A stretch of DNA of 64,000 nt from Pseudoflavonifractor_A sp022772585 (GTDB taxonomy: Bacteria > Bacillota > Clostridia > Oscillospirales > Oscillospiraceae), in assembly GCF_052065415.1 (NCBI RefSeq), contig NZ_JBQHUB010000010.1, positions 15,472 through 79,471 of the forward strand, read 5' to 3'. The notes under the pieces were generated by a model. That model made no database searches and was not told the origin of the DNA. It was given only the letters and a program-made list of their open reading frames with translations. Shown here in pieces: positions 45,085 to 53,263 of the stretch. Within the stretch, counting starts at the first letter, position 1; every line of letters begins with the position of its first letter. The position numbers and the translations under genes were made by a program.

Positions 45085-47517
45085 GTGTATTTATCGATTA
45101 AGCAACATGATCAATTTCGAACTTTATTGATGGGGTTCGAGATTCCTTTCAGAGGATATATTGCTGATGTTTTGATGACACATTATTCTTCGGCAAATGA
45201 GCTGGAAACTGCATTGTTAGCAAAGAACGCTTCGTTGACACCAGCTGATCCATTTTTTCTACGGGATGTGCTTCCTAACTCTGTAAAACACAGTAAAGTA
45301 GAAAAAATGTATAATACTTTTTCCACCGCTGCATCAACAACAGAAATTGTGGCGGTAGATCAAGATATGCCCATGGTTGGAGCTCTCAATATAATTACTT
45401 TTTCTCTCACTGGAATTTTTAATGACTTATATAACCTTTTTGCTGATTACAGCACCTTTTGTGATTTAGCTGAGAAATATCGATATGCACGAAACAAGCT
45501 CGATCACCCTGGGTGTCGCACACTGGAAGATAATCATTTAGTGTCTGTATTATCTTTTGTAAAGGATATTTGTTCATTTTTGGATGAGAAATATTTTATT
45601 CAAAAAACTAAAGAGCAAATCTTTTCCGAAATAACAATTCTCCAGAACCGTAGCACCGTAATGCCTGTGTCAAAACACAATTTGAGTGAAACCCCTTATG
45701 CAGATTCGCAGATTGTTTGCCGCGACAACGAAATTGCCGAATTAAAATCATTTATATATGGAAATCCTGGAGATTTACGGAAACAGCACTCTCGTTGCAT
45801 ATTTGGGTATGGCGGAGTGGGAAAAACTGCGCTTGTTGTAGAGACAATCAAACAAGTTATCCAAGACATTATTGATAACAAAACGGTCAACGATTACAGC
45901 CCCAAATATATATTCTTCTTTTCTGCAAAAAAGCGCAAATTACAAATTTCAGATGTCACTGGGCGTATAATTGAAAAAGAAACTCTTTCACATTTTGAAA
46001 CAGCAGACGAGTTAATTGCACTTATACATGAAGTGCTATCTCTTGAAACATTTAAAGGCTATCATGATGAAGGGCTGATTGTTGTTGATAATTTGGAGGC
46101 AGTTTCTGTTGATGACAGGAGAAGAATCAAGCAATTTATTGAGGCTCAAACTCCACCAGAAATGCAATTTTTGTTAACCTCTAGAAATAGTGAAGAATAT
46201 GAGTCTAATACACGACTGTGCGGTTTTGAATCAGAAGATGGAAAGGCTTTTGTTCATTCTTACATAGAGGAAAATGCGCTAGACGTAAGATTGGAAGACT
46301 CGGAAATAAATGAATTGCTTGACATTGCTAAAGGAAACACTTTAGTTCTGGTCCTAAGCTTGCGGCGACTTAGCCAAAAATTGATTGATGTGAGTGGATT
46401 ACGAGCCGATTTTTCATGCGCGAATGTGTGGAAGGGTATACGAAAAAATATAGCCGTGTTGCCACCAAACGCTTATGAGTCTATTAGCAATTTCATGTTT
46501 AAAGATACATTCGAGCAAATCGAGTCCGTCTTTGATAATCCCGAACTATTTTATGAAATTCTAAAAGTATTCGCCGTCATTCCAAACAAGGGAATTGATT
46601 TGTCTACTGTTTGCCTACTTACAAATATTTCTTATCCAGATGTTGAAGCGGTCGCTGAAACATTATGTAACTATCTGATTATTGAGCGAAACGGAAATAC
46701 TTACTCTTTAAATCAATTTGCCGAGACATATATTATTCAAAGGTTTATTCCAGATGCTCAGACATTCCAATCTATTTCGGGCAAAATCGAAAAGCGCAGA
46801 AGAGAAGTACAGCAGGCACTCGAAAAGTTGGACGATGACATGAAACAACGCGTTGAACTAAGAAATATCTTAAAAGACTGGAATGTCTTCACCGATTCTG
46901 ATCGTATTACCGCTGCAAAAATGTATGATTTGTATGGGCAAGTAAATGCCGAGTGCAACCGCGGTGGCAAATTTAAGGTACAGGCTATTTTCGAAGACTT
47001 TATTGTTAAAAGTGAAGAATGCGAGCAAATAACAGCACATCCATTTATTAAATACCAAAAGGCTAGAATTTTGCAAAGAATTGACGATTCTAACATACTT
47101 AGTGCTAAGCATGATGAGGAAATCCGCAAAAATTATTTGGATGCAATCTTCACAATAAAAATGGTAAATCAATACTCAGCAATACAAAGTACCAAGTCGT
47201 TTGCATCCTTACTTTGGATATATGGGCAGTTCCTTGTCAATCACAATGAACTAATTGAAGCTATTCGTTATTTAGAAGATGGTAAGTCCACATTCGAAGC
47301 TATAGGAAAGTGTGACGACCAGTACTATCAATGTACTACCCTTCTTGGATGGACATATTTAAACCTGTACCTGAAAGATAGAGGCAAGTATCTTGGATAT
47401 TTGCGAAAAGCAAGAACCGTCAGCCGTTATCTTCAGGATCATTACTATGATTTAGGGCGCGCACGTAAGTATGCTATTTCACTAAAAGGCGAGCTTCAAA
47501 AATATGGACCATATTGA
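45085..47517 (+). CDS. HEPN-STAND (NLR-like) NTPase, candidate antiphage effector
   Basis: About 810 residues. The N-terminal ~200 are helical with R136-N137-x3-H141 (YARNKLDHP), the RNxxxH motif of HEPN RNases. Then an NB-ARC/STAND ATPase: P-loop FGYGGVGKTALVV (241-248), Walker B LIVVDN (331-336), sensor FLLTSR (~362), and a winged-helix-like region; the C-terminus is a long helical repeat array. In known families, the repeats sense phage, the NTPase oligomerises, and HEPN cleaves RNA; that role here is inferred. DNA is clearly AT-richer than the RM genes it follows by 39 bp. GTG 45085 follows GAGGTGA by 5 nt; TTG 45058 is an alternative. Confidence 0.8.
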   Translation: MYLSIKQHDQFRTLLMGFEIPFRGYIADVLMTHYSSANELETALLAKNASLTPADPFFLRDVLPNSVKHSKVEKMYNTFSTAASTTEIVAVDQDMPMVGALNIITFSLTGIFNDLYNLFADYSTFCDLAEKYRYARNKLDHPGCRTLEDNHLVSVLSFVKDICSFLDEKYFIQKTKEQIFSEITILQNRSTVMPVSKHNLSETPYADSQIVCRDNEIAELKSFIYGNPGDLRKQHSRCIFGYGGVGKTALVVETIKQVIQDIIDNKTVNDYSPKYIFFFSAKKRKLQISDVTGRIIEKETLSHFETADELIALIHEVLSLETFKGYHDEGLIVVDNLEAVSVDDRRRIKQFIEAQTPPEMQFLLTSRNSEEYESNTRLCGFESEDGKAFVHSYIEENALDVRLEDSEINELLDIAKGNTLVLVLSLRRLSQKLIDVSGLRADFSCANVWKGIRKNIAVLPPNAYESISNFMFKDTFEQIESVFDNPELFYEILKVFAVIPNKGIDLSTVCLLTNISYPDVEAVAETLCNYLIIERNGNTYSLNQFAETYIIQRFIPDAQTFQSISGKIEKRRREVQQALEKLDDDMKQRVELRNILKDWNVFTDSDRITAAKMYDLYGQVNAECNRGGKFKVQAIFEDFIVKSEECEQITAHPFIKYQKARILQRIDDSNILSAKHDEEIRKNYLDAIFTIKMVNQYSAIQSTKSFASLLWIYGQFLVNHNELIEAIRYLEDGKSTFEAIGKCDDQYYQCTTLLGWTYLNLYLKDRGKYLGYLRKARTVSRYLQDHYYDLGRARKYAISLKGELQKYGPY

Positions 47518-47550
47518 ATAAAGTTATTCGTATTTAAACATTGTAAAAAT

Positions 47551-47587
47551 AAAACGAGCGATTGCCGCAAAAGCAATCGTTCGTTTT
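47551..47587 (+). terminator. Bidirectional terminator between HEPN-STAND and the element B recombinase
   Basis: A 15-bp stem (47551-47565 with 47573-47587) with A and T tracts on both sides, between convergent genes. Confidence 0.85.
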
Positions 47588-47598
47588 ATTAATATTTT

Positions 47599-49584
47599 TT
47601 ATAACATTTGAAAATGTTTCAATGCCTCCATAATTGCCGCTTCCTTTTCTGGTGGGCACTGTGGCACTTTAGCATCTTCCTTCTTCGACAGATTATAATT
47701 TTGGCCAACATCTAGCCCGCACTTCCGCTTGACTTGGGAGATATACAGGCTGGACACCTTCAAACCGTACTTCTCCAGCACGTAGGCTTTGATCTCGTCA
47801 TAGGTAGCCTTGCTCTCCGCAGCCGTTAAATCCAGTTCATCCATGCTTAGATCAATCTCGATATGTTGCTTCGTTTGAAGTTTGGACAATAAACATACCG
47901 TCTCCACAGATGCCCCGCATTCATCAAATTGCGTGAGCACCTTTTGTTCAATGGGAAACTTGTACGCAATCGCCTTTACAAAGCGTTTCTGTGTCTTTTG
48001 TTCCTCACGCGGGAACAACTCAACCTCAGAAATCAGGTATTTCACAAGGTCGCGCCGTTCTGCTGCATTCATTCTATCATAGATTGCGTCAAAAGACGAG
48101 AGGATTCCTATCATAGATTGCACAGACATCTGATTGCTTTCCAGAGTTGCCTTTTTCATCATGCTTTCTTGCAGCAGATCCTCCGCCTTATAAATCTGGT
48201 CATAGAGGTCATTCAGGCGGCGGGTCATGTCTGCGCGGCGGCGCTCTGCATACTTATCATCCGGAGCAATGCGGTCAATATCCCGCTCCAAGCTGTCGCG
48301 GCTGCGCTGTAAAGCGGATAGCTGGTTTTTGTAGGCGGTAATGTCATTCTCGACCTCGGTCATGTCCACGGCGGTCATTACCTTTTCCTGCAAATCTTTG
48401 ATAAACTGCGGATTGCGAACAATCTTCCGGGTGTACTCCATCACCTCGTCCTCAACCTGACTGGCTACCACGCCATTCCTGCGGCATACCGAAGTCCCCC
48501 GGTGTTTTGTCGCATAGGAGCAGACATAAGATTCTGTACGGCGCTCTGTACCGTCTTGATTTGTCCACTTGGTCATGCCGATGTACATGGGTGCGCCGCA
48601 TTGCGGACATTTTACGATACCAGACAACAGATGTGCGTTATACTGACCGATGTTGTGATTGCCCTTTTTCCCACGGATGGCTTTGATCTCCTGCACTCGG
48701 TCAAAATCCTCTTTAGAAACAAACGCCTCATGGGAAATAACCTCACTCAAAATATACTCGTCCTGTTTCACAAGCCGATACTCATTATCTTTGCCGGGAA
48801 CTTTCTCTGTGCGTCGTTTGCCCCATGCCACGCGCCCTGTATAAACCGGATTGCTAAGCATTCTCTTGATGTGGTCAGAACTCCACTCGCCATAGCTGGG
48901 GCGGATTGCATTCTTTGCCGGTGGGCGAGTATAACCGTTTCGATTGAGATAACCCGAAATTGCTGTGTATCCCATATTGCGGTTTAGGAACATATCAAAG
49001 ACCAACTGCACGACAGCCTTTTCTTCCGGAACAGTCTCCAATTTTCCTTTGCTCTTGTCATCGCCCTTTACCAGACGATACCCATAGGGTGCAAAGCCAC
49101 CGTTCCAGCCGCCGGATTTTGCTTTTTCCTCGCGCCCCAAAAGGCTCTGTGCAATGATGTTTTCGCGCTCCAACTCAGCTACCGCGCCAAGAATGGTAAT
49201 CATCATTTTTCCCATAGAGGTCGAGGAATCAAGCCCATCTTCTACGCACATCAGGTGAACGCCGTATTTCATAATGAACTCAAGGGAGTTCAGCACATCC
49301 CGCGCGTTTCTGCCAAACCTCGATAATTTGAAAACCAGCACATAGTCCGTATGCACTTTTCCACTCTGAATGTCATCCAGCATCCGCTGGAACTCAGTCC
49401 GTCCCTCGATACTCTTGCCACTTTTGCCTTCTTCAACGTAGGTATCAAGGACGGTCATACCCCGACGCTCGGCGCATTCAGCCAGATAGTGTTTCTGCCC
49501 GTCCAGACTATACCCCTTTACCTGACGCTCACTGCTGACACGGATATAGATTACACACGATTTGCCCTCTTTCGTATTATACAT
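47599..49584 (-). CDS. Large serine recombinase of element B with a swapped C-terminal tail
   Basis: 661 residues. Catalytic Ser in YIRVSSERQ (S17), KLSRFGRNARDVLNSLE, recombinase domain (GFAPYGYRLVKGDDKS), zinc ribbon (VKCPQCGAPMYIG...C...C) and coiled coil. From about residue 560 (VETV) the frame crosses the attachment site into a ~100-residue tail (ATYDEIKAYVLEKYGLKVSS, QVKRKCGLDV, PQCPPEKEAAIMEALKHF), homologous to the tail on RlmD here. In the stacking model that tail belongs to element A. ATG 49584 has AGGAGG; an upstream in-frame start at 49617 lacks one. Confidence 0.92.
   Translation of the reverse strand: MYNTKEGKSCVIYIRVSSERQVKGYSLDGQKHYLAECAERRGMTVLDTYVEEGKSGKSIEGRTEFQRMLDDIQSGKVHTDYVLVFKLSRFGRNARDVLNSLEFIMKYGVHLMCVEDGLDSSTSMGKMMITILGAVAELERENIIAQSLLGREEKAKSGGWNGGFAPYGYRLVKGDDKSKGKLETVPEEKAVVQLVFDMFLNRNMGYTAISGYLNRNGYTRPPAKNAIRPSYGEWSSDHIKRMLSNPVYTGRVAWGKRRTEKVPGKDNEYRLVKQDEYILSEVISHEAFVSKEDFDRVQEIKAIRGKKGNHNIGQYNAHLLSGIVKCPQCGAPMYIGMTKWTNQDGTERRTESYVCSYATKHRGTSVCRRNGVVASQVEDEVMEYTRKIVRNPQFIKDLQEKVMTAVDMTEVENDITAYKNQLSALQRSRDSLERDIDRIAPDDKYAERRRADMTRRLNDLYDQIYKAEDLLQESMMKKATLESNQMSVQSMIGILSSFDAIYDRMNAAERRDLVKYLISEVELFPREEQKTQKRFVKAIAYKFPIEQKVLTQFDECGASVETVCLLSKLQTKQHIEIDLSMDELDLTAAESKATYDEIKAYVLEKYGLKVSSLYISQVKRKCGLDVGQNYNLSKKEDAKVPQCPPEKEAAIMEALKHFQML
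47885..47904 (-). other. Attachment site 2 (element B / element A junction)
   Basis: Minus strand GAGACGGT (47904-47897) followed by ATGTTTATTGTC, inside the recombinase reading frame. Confidence 0.65.
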
Positions 49585-49638
49585 AGATTTCCTCCTATTG
49601 CAGGACCGGGCGGTCATCGACCGCCCGGAATACTCTGC

Positions 49639-49821
49639 TCAGATTTTCTGATTTTCCTTTTCTGCGGCAGCATATTTAATCAGGATTTGTGCCAGAACAT
49701 TGATAAAGTTCTGGTAGCAGTCCCTCTGCTCTGCTGTCATCTGAACCACGCTCTCCTTGGGAAAGCGAAGCTCGGTTCCATTGTTTGCAGTGTAGCTCTT
49801 GTAGTTTTCGTTTTCTACCAT
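49639..49821 (-). CDS. Small conserved mobile-element protein, element B
   Basis: 60 residues, acidic and helical at the end (FINVLAQILIKYAAAEKENQ). Lies 54 bp before the recombinase, the same place as the 64-residue protein of element A, with a shared helix motif ending in KYAA. SD TGGAGTGA before ATG 49821. Function unknown; an accessory to recombination is possible. Confidence 0.6.
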   Translation of the reverse strand: MVENENYKSYTANNGTELRFPKESVVQMTAEQRDCYQNFINVLAQILIKYAAAEKENQKI

Positions 49822-49896
49822 GTAATCACTCCATTTGACGTTATGTTCGTCAGCCGAATGAAGTGCCGCTCTTTCAATGGTAACTCAGCAGTTACT

Positions 49897-49925
49897 ATTA
49901 TATGCTATTTCCAGTCTTGGGTCAA
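49897..49925 (-). promoter_or_regulatory. Promoter for the small gene and recombinase of element B
   Basis: Minus strand TTGACC (49920-49925), 17-bp spacer, TATAAT (49897-49902). Divergent from the promoter at 49959. Confidence 0.8.
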
Positions 49926-49958
49926 TAGCTCCGGAGCGATTCTCCGGTAACTCCTGAA

Positions 49959-49988
49959 TTGACATTTCTGCTTGCTCTCATGTATAAT
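49959..49988 (+). promoter_or_regulatory. Promoter of the element B HTH gene
   Basis: TTGACA (49959-49964), 18-bp spacer, TATAAT (49983-49988). A CCGGAG/CTCCGG repeat lies between the two divergent promoters and may be an operator. Confidence 0.8.
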
Positions 49989-50017
49989 TACTTTGATAAT
50001 TCCCGGAGGTGAAGTCA

Positions 50018-50233
50018 ATGAGTATGGCTCAGGTTATCCGGGCTGCTATGAAGAAGCAAGGCGTAACTGTCAGTCAGCTTTCAAGGCAGCTTGGCTGCAC
50101 AACCCAAAATATCAGCGGCAAAATGCGCCGTGACAATTTCAGGGAAAGCGAGTTGCAGGAAATAGCGGCGGCTATCGGCTGTCGGTTTGAGGGTCGTTTT
50201 ATTTCAGAAGAAACAGGAAAGCCGGTTGAATAA
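50018..50233 (+). CDS. XRE-like regulator of element B
   Basis: 71 residues, HTH: AQVIRAAMKKQGVTVSQLSRQLGCTTQNISGKMRRDNF, with a short tail. Divergent from the recombinase, so a likely switch for integration genes. ATG 50018 has GGAGGTGA 5 nt upstream; GTG 50009 is part of the SD region. Confidence 0.85.
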   Translation: MSMAQVIRAAMKKQGVTVSQLSRQLGCTTQNISGKMRRDNFRESELQEIAAAIGCRFEGRFISEETGKPVE

Positions 50234-50250
50234 TATTCCTGTCTCATGGG

Positions 50251-50278
50251 TGGGTAAGCTGCTGCAACAGCTTACCCA
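50251..50278. terminator. Convergent hairpin after the HTH and DnaC-like genes
   Basis: Stem TGGGTAAGCTG/CAGCTTACCCA (50251-50261, 50268-50278). No T-tract, so termination is uncertain. Confidence 0.45.
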
Positions 50279-51117
50279 TTCAGCATTTCTGCGGCTTTTT
50301 TGATATTAGCGCTGGCATTGCCTTTGCGGAAGTTCTCCCCGTCGAAGCGGATCGGGACGCAGACTTCCAAGATGCGGTCAAAAATGCGGCGGTCATCCAA
50401 ATCGGCAGCTTGCTTCATAACGGAAAGCGGGATATTCGTGGTGACGATCATGGGCTTGCCGGTCAGCAGCCGCTTGTCAACCACATCGAATACGCGCTCC
50501 TTGCCGAAACTGGTGTTACGCTCTGCACCCAAATCATCCAGAATGAGGAGGTCGGGGCGCATAAGCGTTTTCATGTAATGGTCGCGATCCGTGCCGAAAT
50601 TACCCTGCATTCGATTGACCACATCGGACATTCCCACAAAGAGGACAGACTCCAGACGGTCAATCAGAGCGTTGGCAATACAGCCAGCGGCATAGGATTT
50701 TCCTGTGCCAACGTTCCCGAACAGGAGCAGCCCGATCCCCGCTTTTTTGAACTCGTCCCAGTTCTGCGCGTAGCCTCTCGCCTTTGCAAGCTGGGGCGTT
50801 GTAACTGCGGCTGACTCAAACCGCCAGCCAGCGGCGGGCATATCACGGAACGCTTCGCTGCGGAGCATTGTCATATAGGACATTCGCTCGTATTCCCGGC
50901 GCTCCGCTTCTTCCCGTTCCCGGCGTTCGGCAGCGCACTTGCACATAACCGGGTGCTTGGTAAAGCCCTGTGCCTGAAGTTCTGCGGGATAAAAGGCTTC
51001 TTTCGGCGTGTGGCACTTGCCGCAGTATTTCAGCCCATCGGCAGGATTGATGTAATCGTCAGGTGCGGCATTAGCCGCTTCAACGGCATCAACCATTTTC
51101 GTAAAAATCGCATTCAT
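50272..51117 (-). CDS. DnaC/IstB-like ATP-binding protein (helicase loader)
   Basis: 281 residues. N-terminal zinc-binding cysteines (YCGKCHTP, MCKCAAER), then an AAA+ core: Walker A GNVGTGKS (124-131), Walker B LLILDDLGAE, sensor 1 VTTNI, and the arginine finger region DRRIFDRILE. Expected to load the host replicative helicase for element replication. ATG 51117 overlaps the stop of repA as ATGA. Confidence 0.88.
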   Translation of the reverse strand: MNAIFTKMVDAVEAANAAPDDYINPADGLKYCGKCHTPKEAFYPAELQAQGFTKHPVMCKCAAERREREEAERREYERMSYMTMLRSEAFRDMPAAGWRFESAAVTTPQLAKARGYAQNWDEFKKAGIGLLLFGNVGTGKSYAAGCIANALIDRLESVLFVGMSDVVNRMQGNFGTDRDHYMKTLMRPDLLILDDLGAERNTSFGKERVFDVVDKRLLTGKPMIVTTNIPLSVMKQAADLDDRRIFDRILEVCVPIRFDGENFRKGNASANIKKAAEMLNG

Positions 51118-51806
51118 AGACACTCTCCCTCGTTATCGTCGTAGGTGTAGTTTTTCGCGCTCCTGCCCTTGCTGTCCTCGTCCAACCACTTCTTGATGGT
51201 GGCGTAATGATTGGCATAGTGCCTGTCATTGGAAGCCATATACCGGGACAGCCGCTCAATGTATTCGGCAGCTTTGCCGGGATAAGCCGTCTCCAGCCGG
51301 GTACATTCCTCGCCTGACAGGAAAACATTTTGAAACTCTCCATATCGGCGGCGCGTACTCTCTACTCTTTCGGTCTTACTCTGTTCTTTATATTCTGTAT
51401 CAGTATTACTTGTGGGCAATTTTTGCCCCATGCAAGGGGAAGAATCCTGCACATCCATTGGGCAGATATTGCCCTCTGGACGGGAAGAAACCTGCACCCT
51501 GTCTGGAATTTGCAGAAAGATGCGGTTTGCCTGATTCCAGCCCTGACGGATGCGGGTAATCAATCCGGCATTTTCCAGCTCCCGCAGGGCGGTCTTGACT
51601 GTCCGCTCACTCCGGTCAAGATCGTTCGCCATCTGCTTGATTGTGTAGATCACATACACATTTCCGTCCTCGGACACCCAGCCGCTTTTCTGGGAAAGCA
51701 TGGTGCGGTTGAGCAGAAGCCCATATAGCAGCTTGGCGTTGATGGAATATTCGCCCGCCAGCATGAAGCGCGGCAAGGGAATGAACGGCGGCAATGCGGT
51801 GTTCAA
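51114..51806 (-). CDS. RepA-type replication initiator, possible 5' frameshift
   Basis: 230 residues from a TTG. N-terminal winged helix of the RepA_N/DnaD-like kind (FMLAGEYSINAKLLYGLLLNR, YTIKQMANDLDRSERTVKTALRELENAGLI) and a C-terminal helical part. Usual for Tn1549-like elements. The only good SD (GAGAGG) precedes ATG 51825, which reads MKNLFQ and then would join LNTALPPFIPL if one A of CAAATTG were removed. So either a frameshift near codon 7 or weak TTG initiation. Confidence 0.78.
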   Translation of the reverse strand: MNTALPPFIPLPRFMLAGEYSINAKLLYGLLLNRTMLSQKSGWVSEDGNVYVIYTIKQMANDLDRSERTVKTALRELENAGLITRIRQGWNQANRIFLQIPDRVQVSSRPEGNICPMDVQDSSPCMGQKLPTSNTDTEYKEQSKTERVESTRRRYGEFQNVFLSGEECTRLETAYPGKAAEYIERLSRYMASNDRHYANHYATIKKWLDEDSKGRSAKNYTYDDNEGECL

Positions 51807-51857
51807 TTTGAAATAGATTTTTCATCACATCCTCTCTGGTCTGGTGTGATACGGCTG

Positions 51858-52076
51858 CTATGGCGGTGCTCTGTCAGGTCCACGAGGGGAGTACGCAGAT
51901 GTACCACCCTTTTTTGCCCTCTTGGACCGATAATGCGGGCAAATAACGACAACCGCCCGGAAACTCTGCTTGCAGTCGTGGACGCATTTCCGGCAGAGGG
52001 CGTTAAAGGTGATGCGGCCACGGTCGTTGAGAAAGAACGACCATTCCAGCTTTCTTGATTTACTCATGCGCGGCAT
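51858..52076 (-). CDS. Small conserved Cys-rich protein, element B
   Basis: 72 residues: SKSRKLEWSFFLNDRGRITF, LCRKCVHDCKQSFR, basic end. The CxxC-x3-C pattern suggests zinc binding. I recall similar small genes next to mobC in Tn1549-like elements, but no function is known. AAGGAGG before ATG 52076; 19 bp after mobC. Confidence 0.6.
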   Translation of the reverse strand: MPRMSKSRKLEWSFFLNDRGRITFNALCRKCVHDCKQSFRAVVVICPHYRSKRAKKGGTSAYSPRGPDRAPP

Positions 52077-52095
52077 ATTGTGACCCTCCTTACAT

Positions 52096-52425
52096 TCATA
52101 ATTCCTGTTTTTGCGCTTCTTTCAAAAGCGACCATATTTCTTCCTGACGTGCTTTCAGCTCGGCAATATCGGCAGCATAGAATCGCCCGGTCTGATTGAT
52201 GCGGCGGCAAATCTGATTGATGTTTGAGGCAACGCGGCTGACGGCAGCAGCCAGCTTTTTTTGCTCAGTGTAATTGACCTTGATGATGTACCCGTCGATG
52301 AGCATTTTCCGGGTATATGCGCCGAAGTTGTGCGTTCCCAACTGGCGCATCTTATGTTGGATGAGATTTAGTTCCTGCTCATTCAGGCAGATTTCCTTGC
52401 GGATGGGCCGCGTGCGGTCTGGCAT
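52096..52425 (-). CDS. MobC-like relaxosome protein
   Basis: 109 residues, MobC family (PF05713): ribbon-helix-helix-like N-terminus (RKEICLNEQELNLIQHKMRQLG) and VSRVASNINQICRRINQTG. It melts oriT to help a relaxase. No relaxase gene is in element B, so it would need one from elsewhere; element A encodes only the unrelated MobV type. Candidate oriT hairpins lie upstream. Confidence 0.85.
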   Translation of the reverse strand: MPDRTRPIRKEICLNEQELNLIQHKMRQLGTHNFGAYTRKMLIDGYIIKVNYTEQKKLAAAVSRVASNINQICRRINQTGRFYAADIAELKARQEEIWSLLKEAQKQEL

Positions 52426-52550
52426 GATAAAACACTCCTTTCACTTTACAACGGACAGATTTTCTGCGAATGGGGGGGTAACGCGAAAAATTTCTTTTTA
52501 CTTTTTAACGGACTTTTTTCTCAAAAACTTGACACCCTCTTAAAAAATAT

Positions 52551-52684
52551 GCGCCCCTGCTTTTGTGAAAGCGGGAGCGCGTTGTATCTGCGGATATGAA
52601 ATTATGGAGAATAGCAAGCACATCCGGTGTCCGTACACACCGGAAAAATGAGCGTTTCTGCCTTGCAACCGATACGCTCATTTT
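52551..52684. other. Candidate oriT region of element B, three hairpins
   Basis: Hairpins at 52551-52580 (11 of 13 bp paired), 52623-52644 (TCCGGTGT/ACACCGGA) and 52645-52684 (AAAATGAGCGT/ACGCTCATTTT), 125 bp upstream of mobC. The last could also be a terminator. No nick site assigned. Confidence 0.45.
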
Positions 52685-52754
52685 CTCTTTTGGGAAAGTC
52701 CCAAACCCTTGATTTCTGAATTGGAAATTCTTTCTGAACTTCGCGGGAAACCTA

Positions 52755-52783
52755 TTGATTTTATTCGCTAATCGGACTATAAT
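52755..52783 (+). promoter_or_regulatory. Promoter of the HTH-type III RM operon in element B
   Basis: TTGATT (52755-52760), 17-bp spacer, TATAAT (52778-52783). Confidence 0.8.
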
Positions 52784-52851
52784 ATATAATGATTTATTGT
52801 AACTACGATCAGGCTAACAAGCTGAGAGGACAGACCGGGAGGGCTGCAACC

Positions 52852-53049
52852 ATGAAGTATCTTTCTGTCCCGCAGACCGCCGAGAGGTGGGGTATCTCAT
52901 CACGGCGCATACAGATATTGTGCAACGAGGAACGCATACCGGGTGCGGTGAAAATCGGCAACAGATGGGCAATCCCCGATGATGAGCCAAAGCCCGCAGA
53001 CGCGAGAATCAAAAGCGGAAAGTACGTTAAGAAGCCCGCTAAAAATTAA
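52852..53049 (+). CDS. Small MerR/excisionase-like HTH protein
   Basis: 65 residues: MKYLSVPQTAERWGISSRRIQILCNEERIPGAVKIGNRWAIP, the HTH_17 pattern of excisionases and small regulators, with a basic tail. It takes the place held by the XRE regulator of the element A RM operon. ATG 52852 follows GGGAGGG; an ATG at 52789 would fall at the transcription start. The 214-bp gap to the methylase holds short inverted repeats (GGGGTG/CACCCC; AAGGGTGCG/CGCACTACGCCCTT). Confidence 0.75.
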   Translation: MKYLSVPQTAERWGISSRRIQILCNEERIPGAVKIGNRWAIPDDEPKPADARIKSGKYVKKPAKN

Positions 53050-53263
53050 AAATGAGCCGCAGACAATAGCGACTCTAACTCGAAATAATGGGGTGCATTC
53101 CACCCCAAGGGTGCGAATGGGCGCACTACGCCCTTGGTTTACAACACGTCCGAAATCGTCTATTCGACAAACTATGACAAGATTGGACGCAATTCAACAA
53201 ATATTAGTCCTTCCGTGACAGGACAGGTCTTTTACGAGAATAGATTTGTGGAGGAAAACAGCC

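Larger units (their letters stand above)
32820..47904. mobile_element. Element A: integrative mobilizable element with MobV relaxase, type III RM and HEPN-STAND cargo
   Basis: Bounded by attachment sites at 32820-32839 and 47885-47904 that share GAGACGGT on the minus strand. Left end: serine recombinase; right end: coding tail now fused to the element B recombinase. Base composition falls well below that of the host. Carries mobilization and replication genes but no conjugation channel. Confidence 0.8.
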
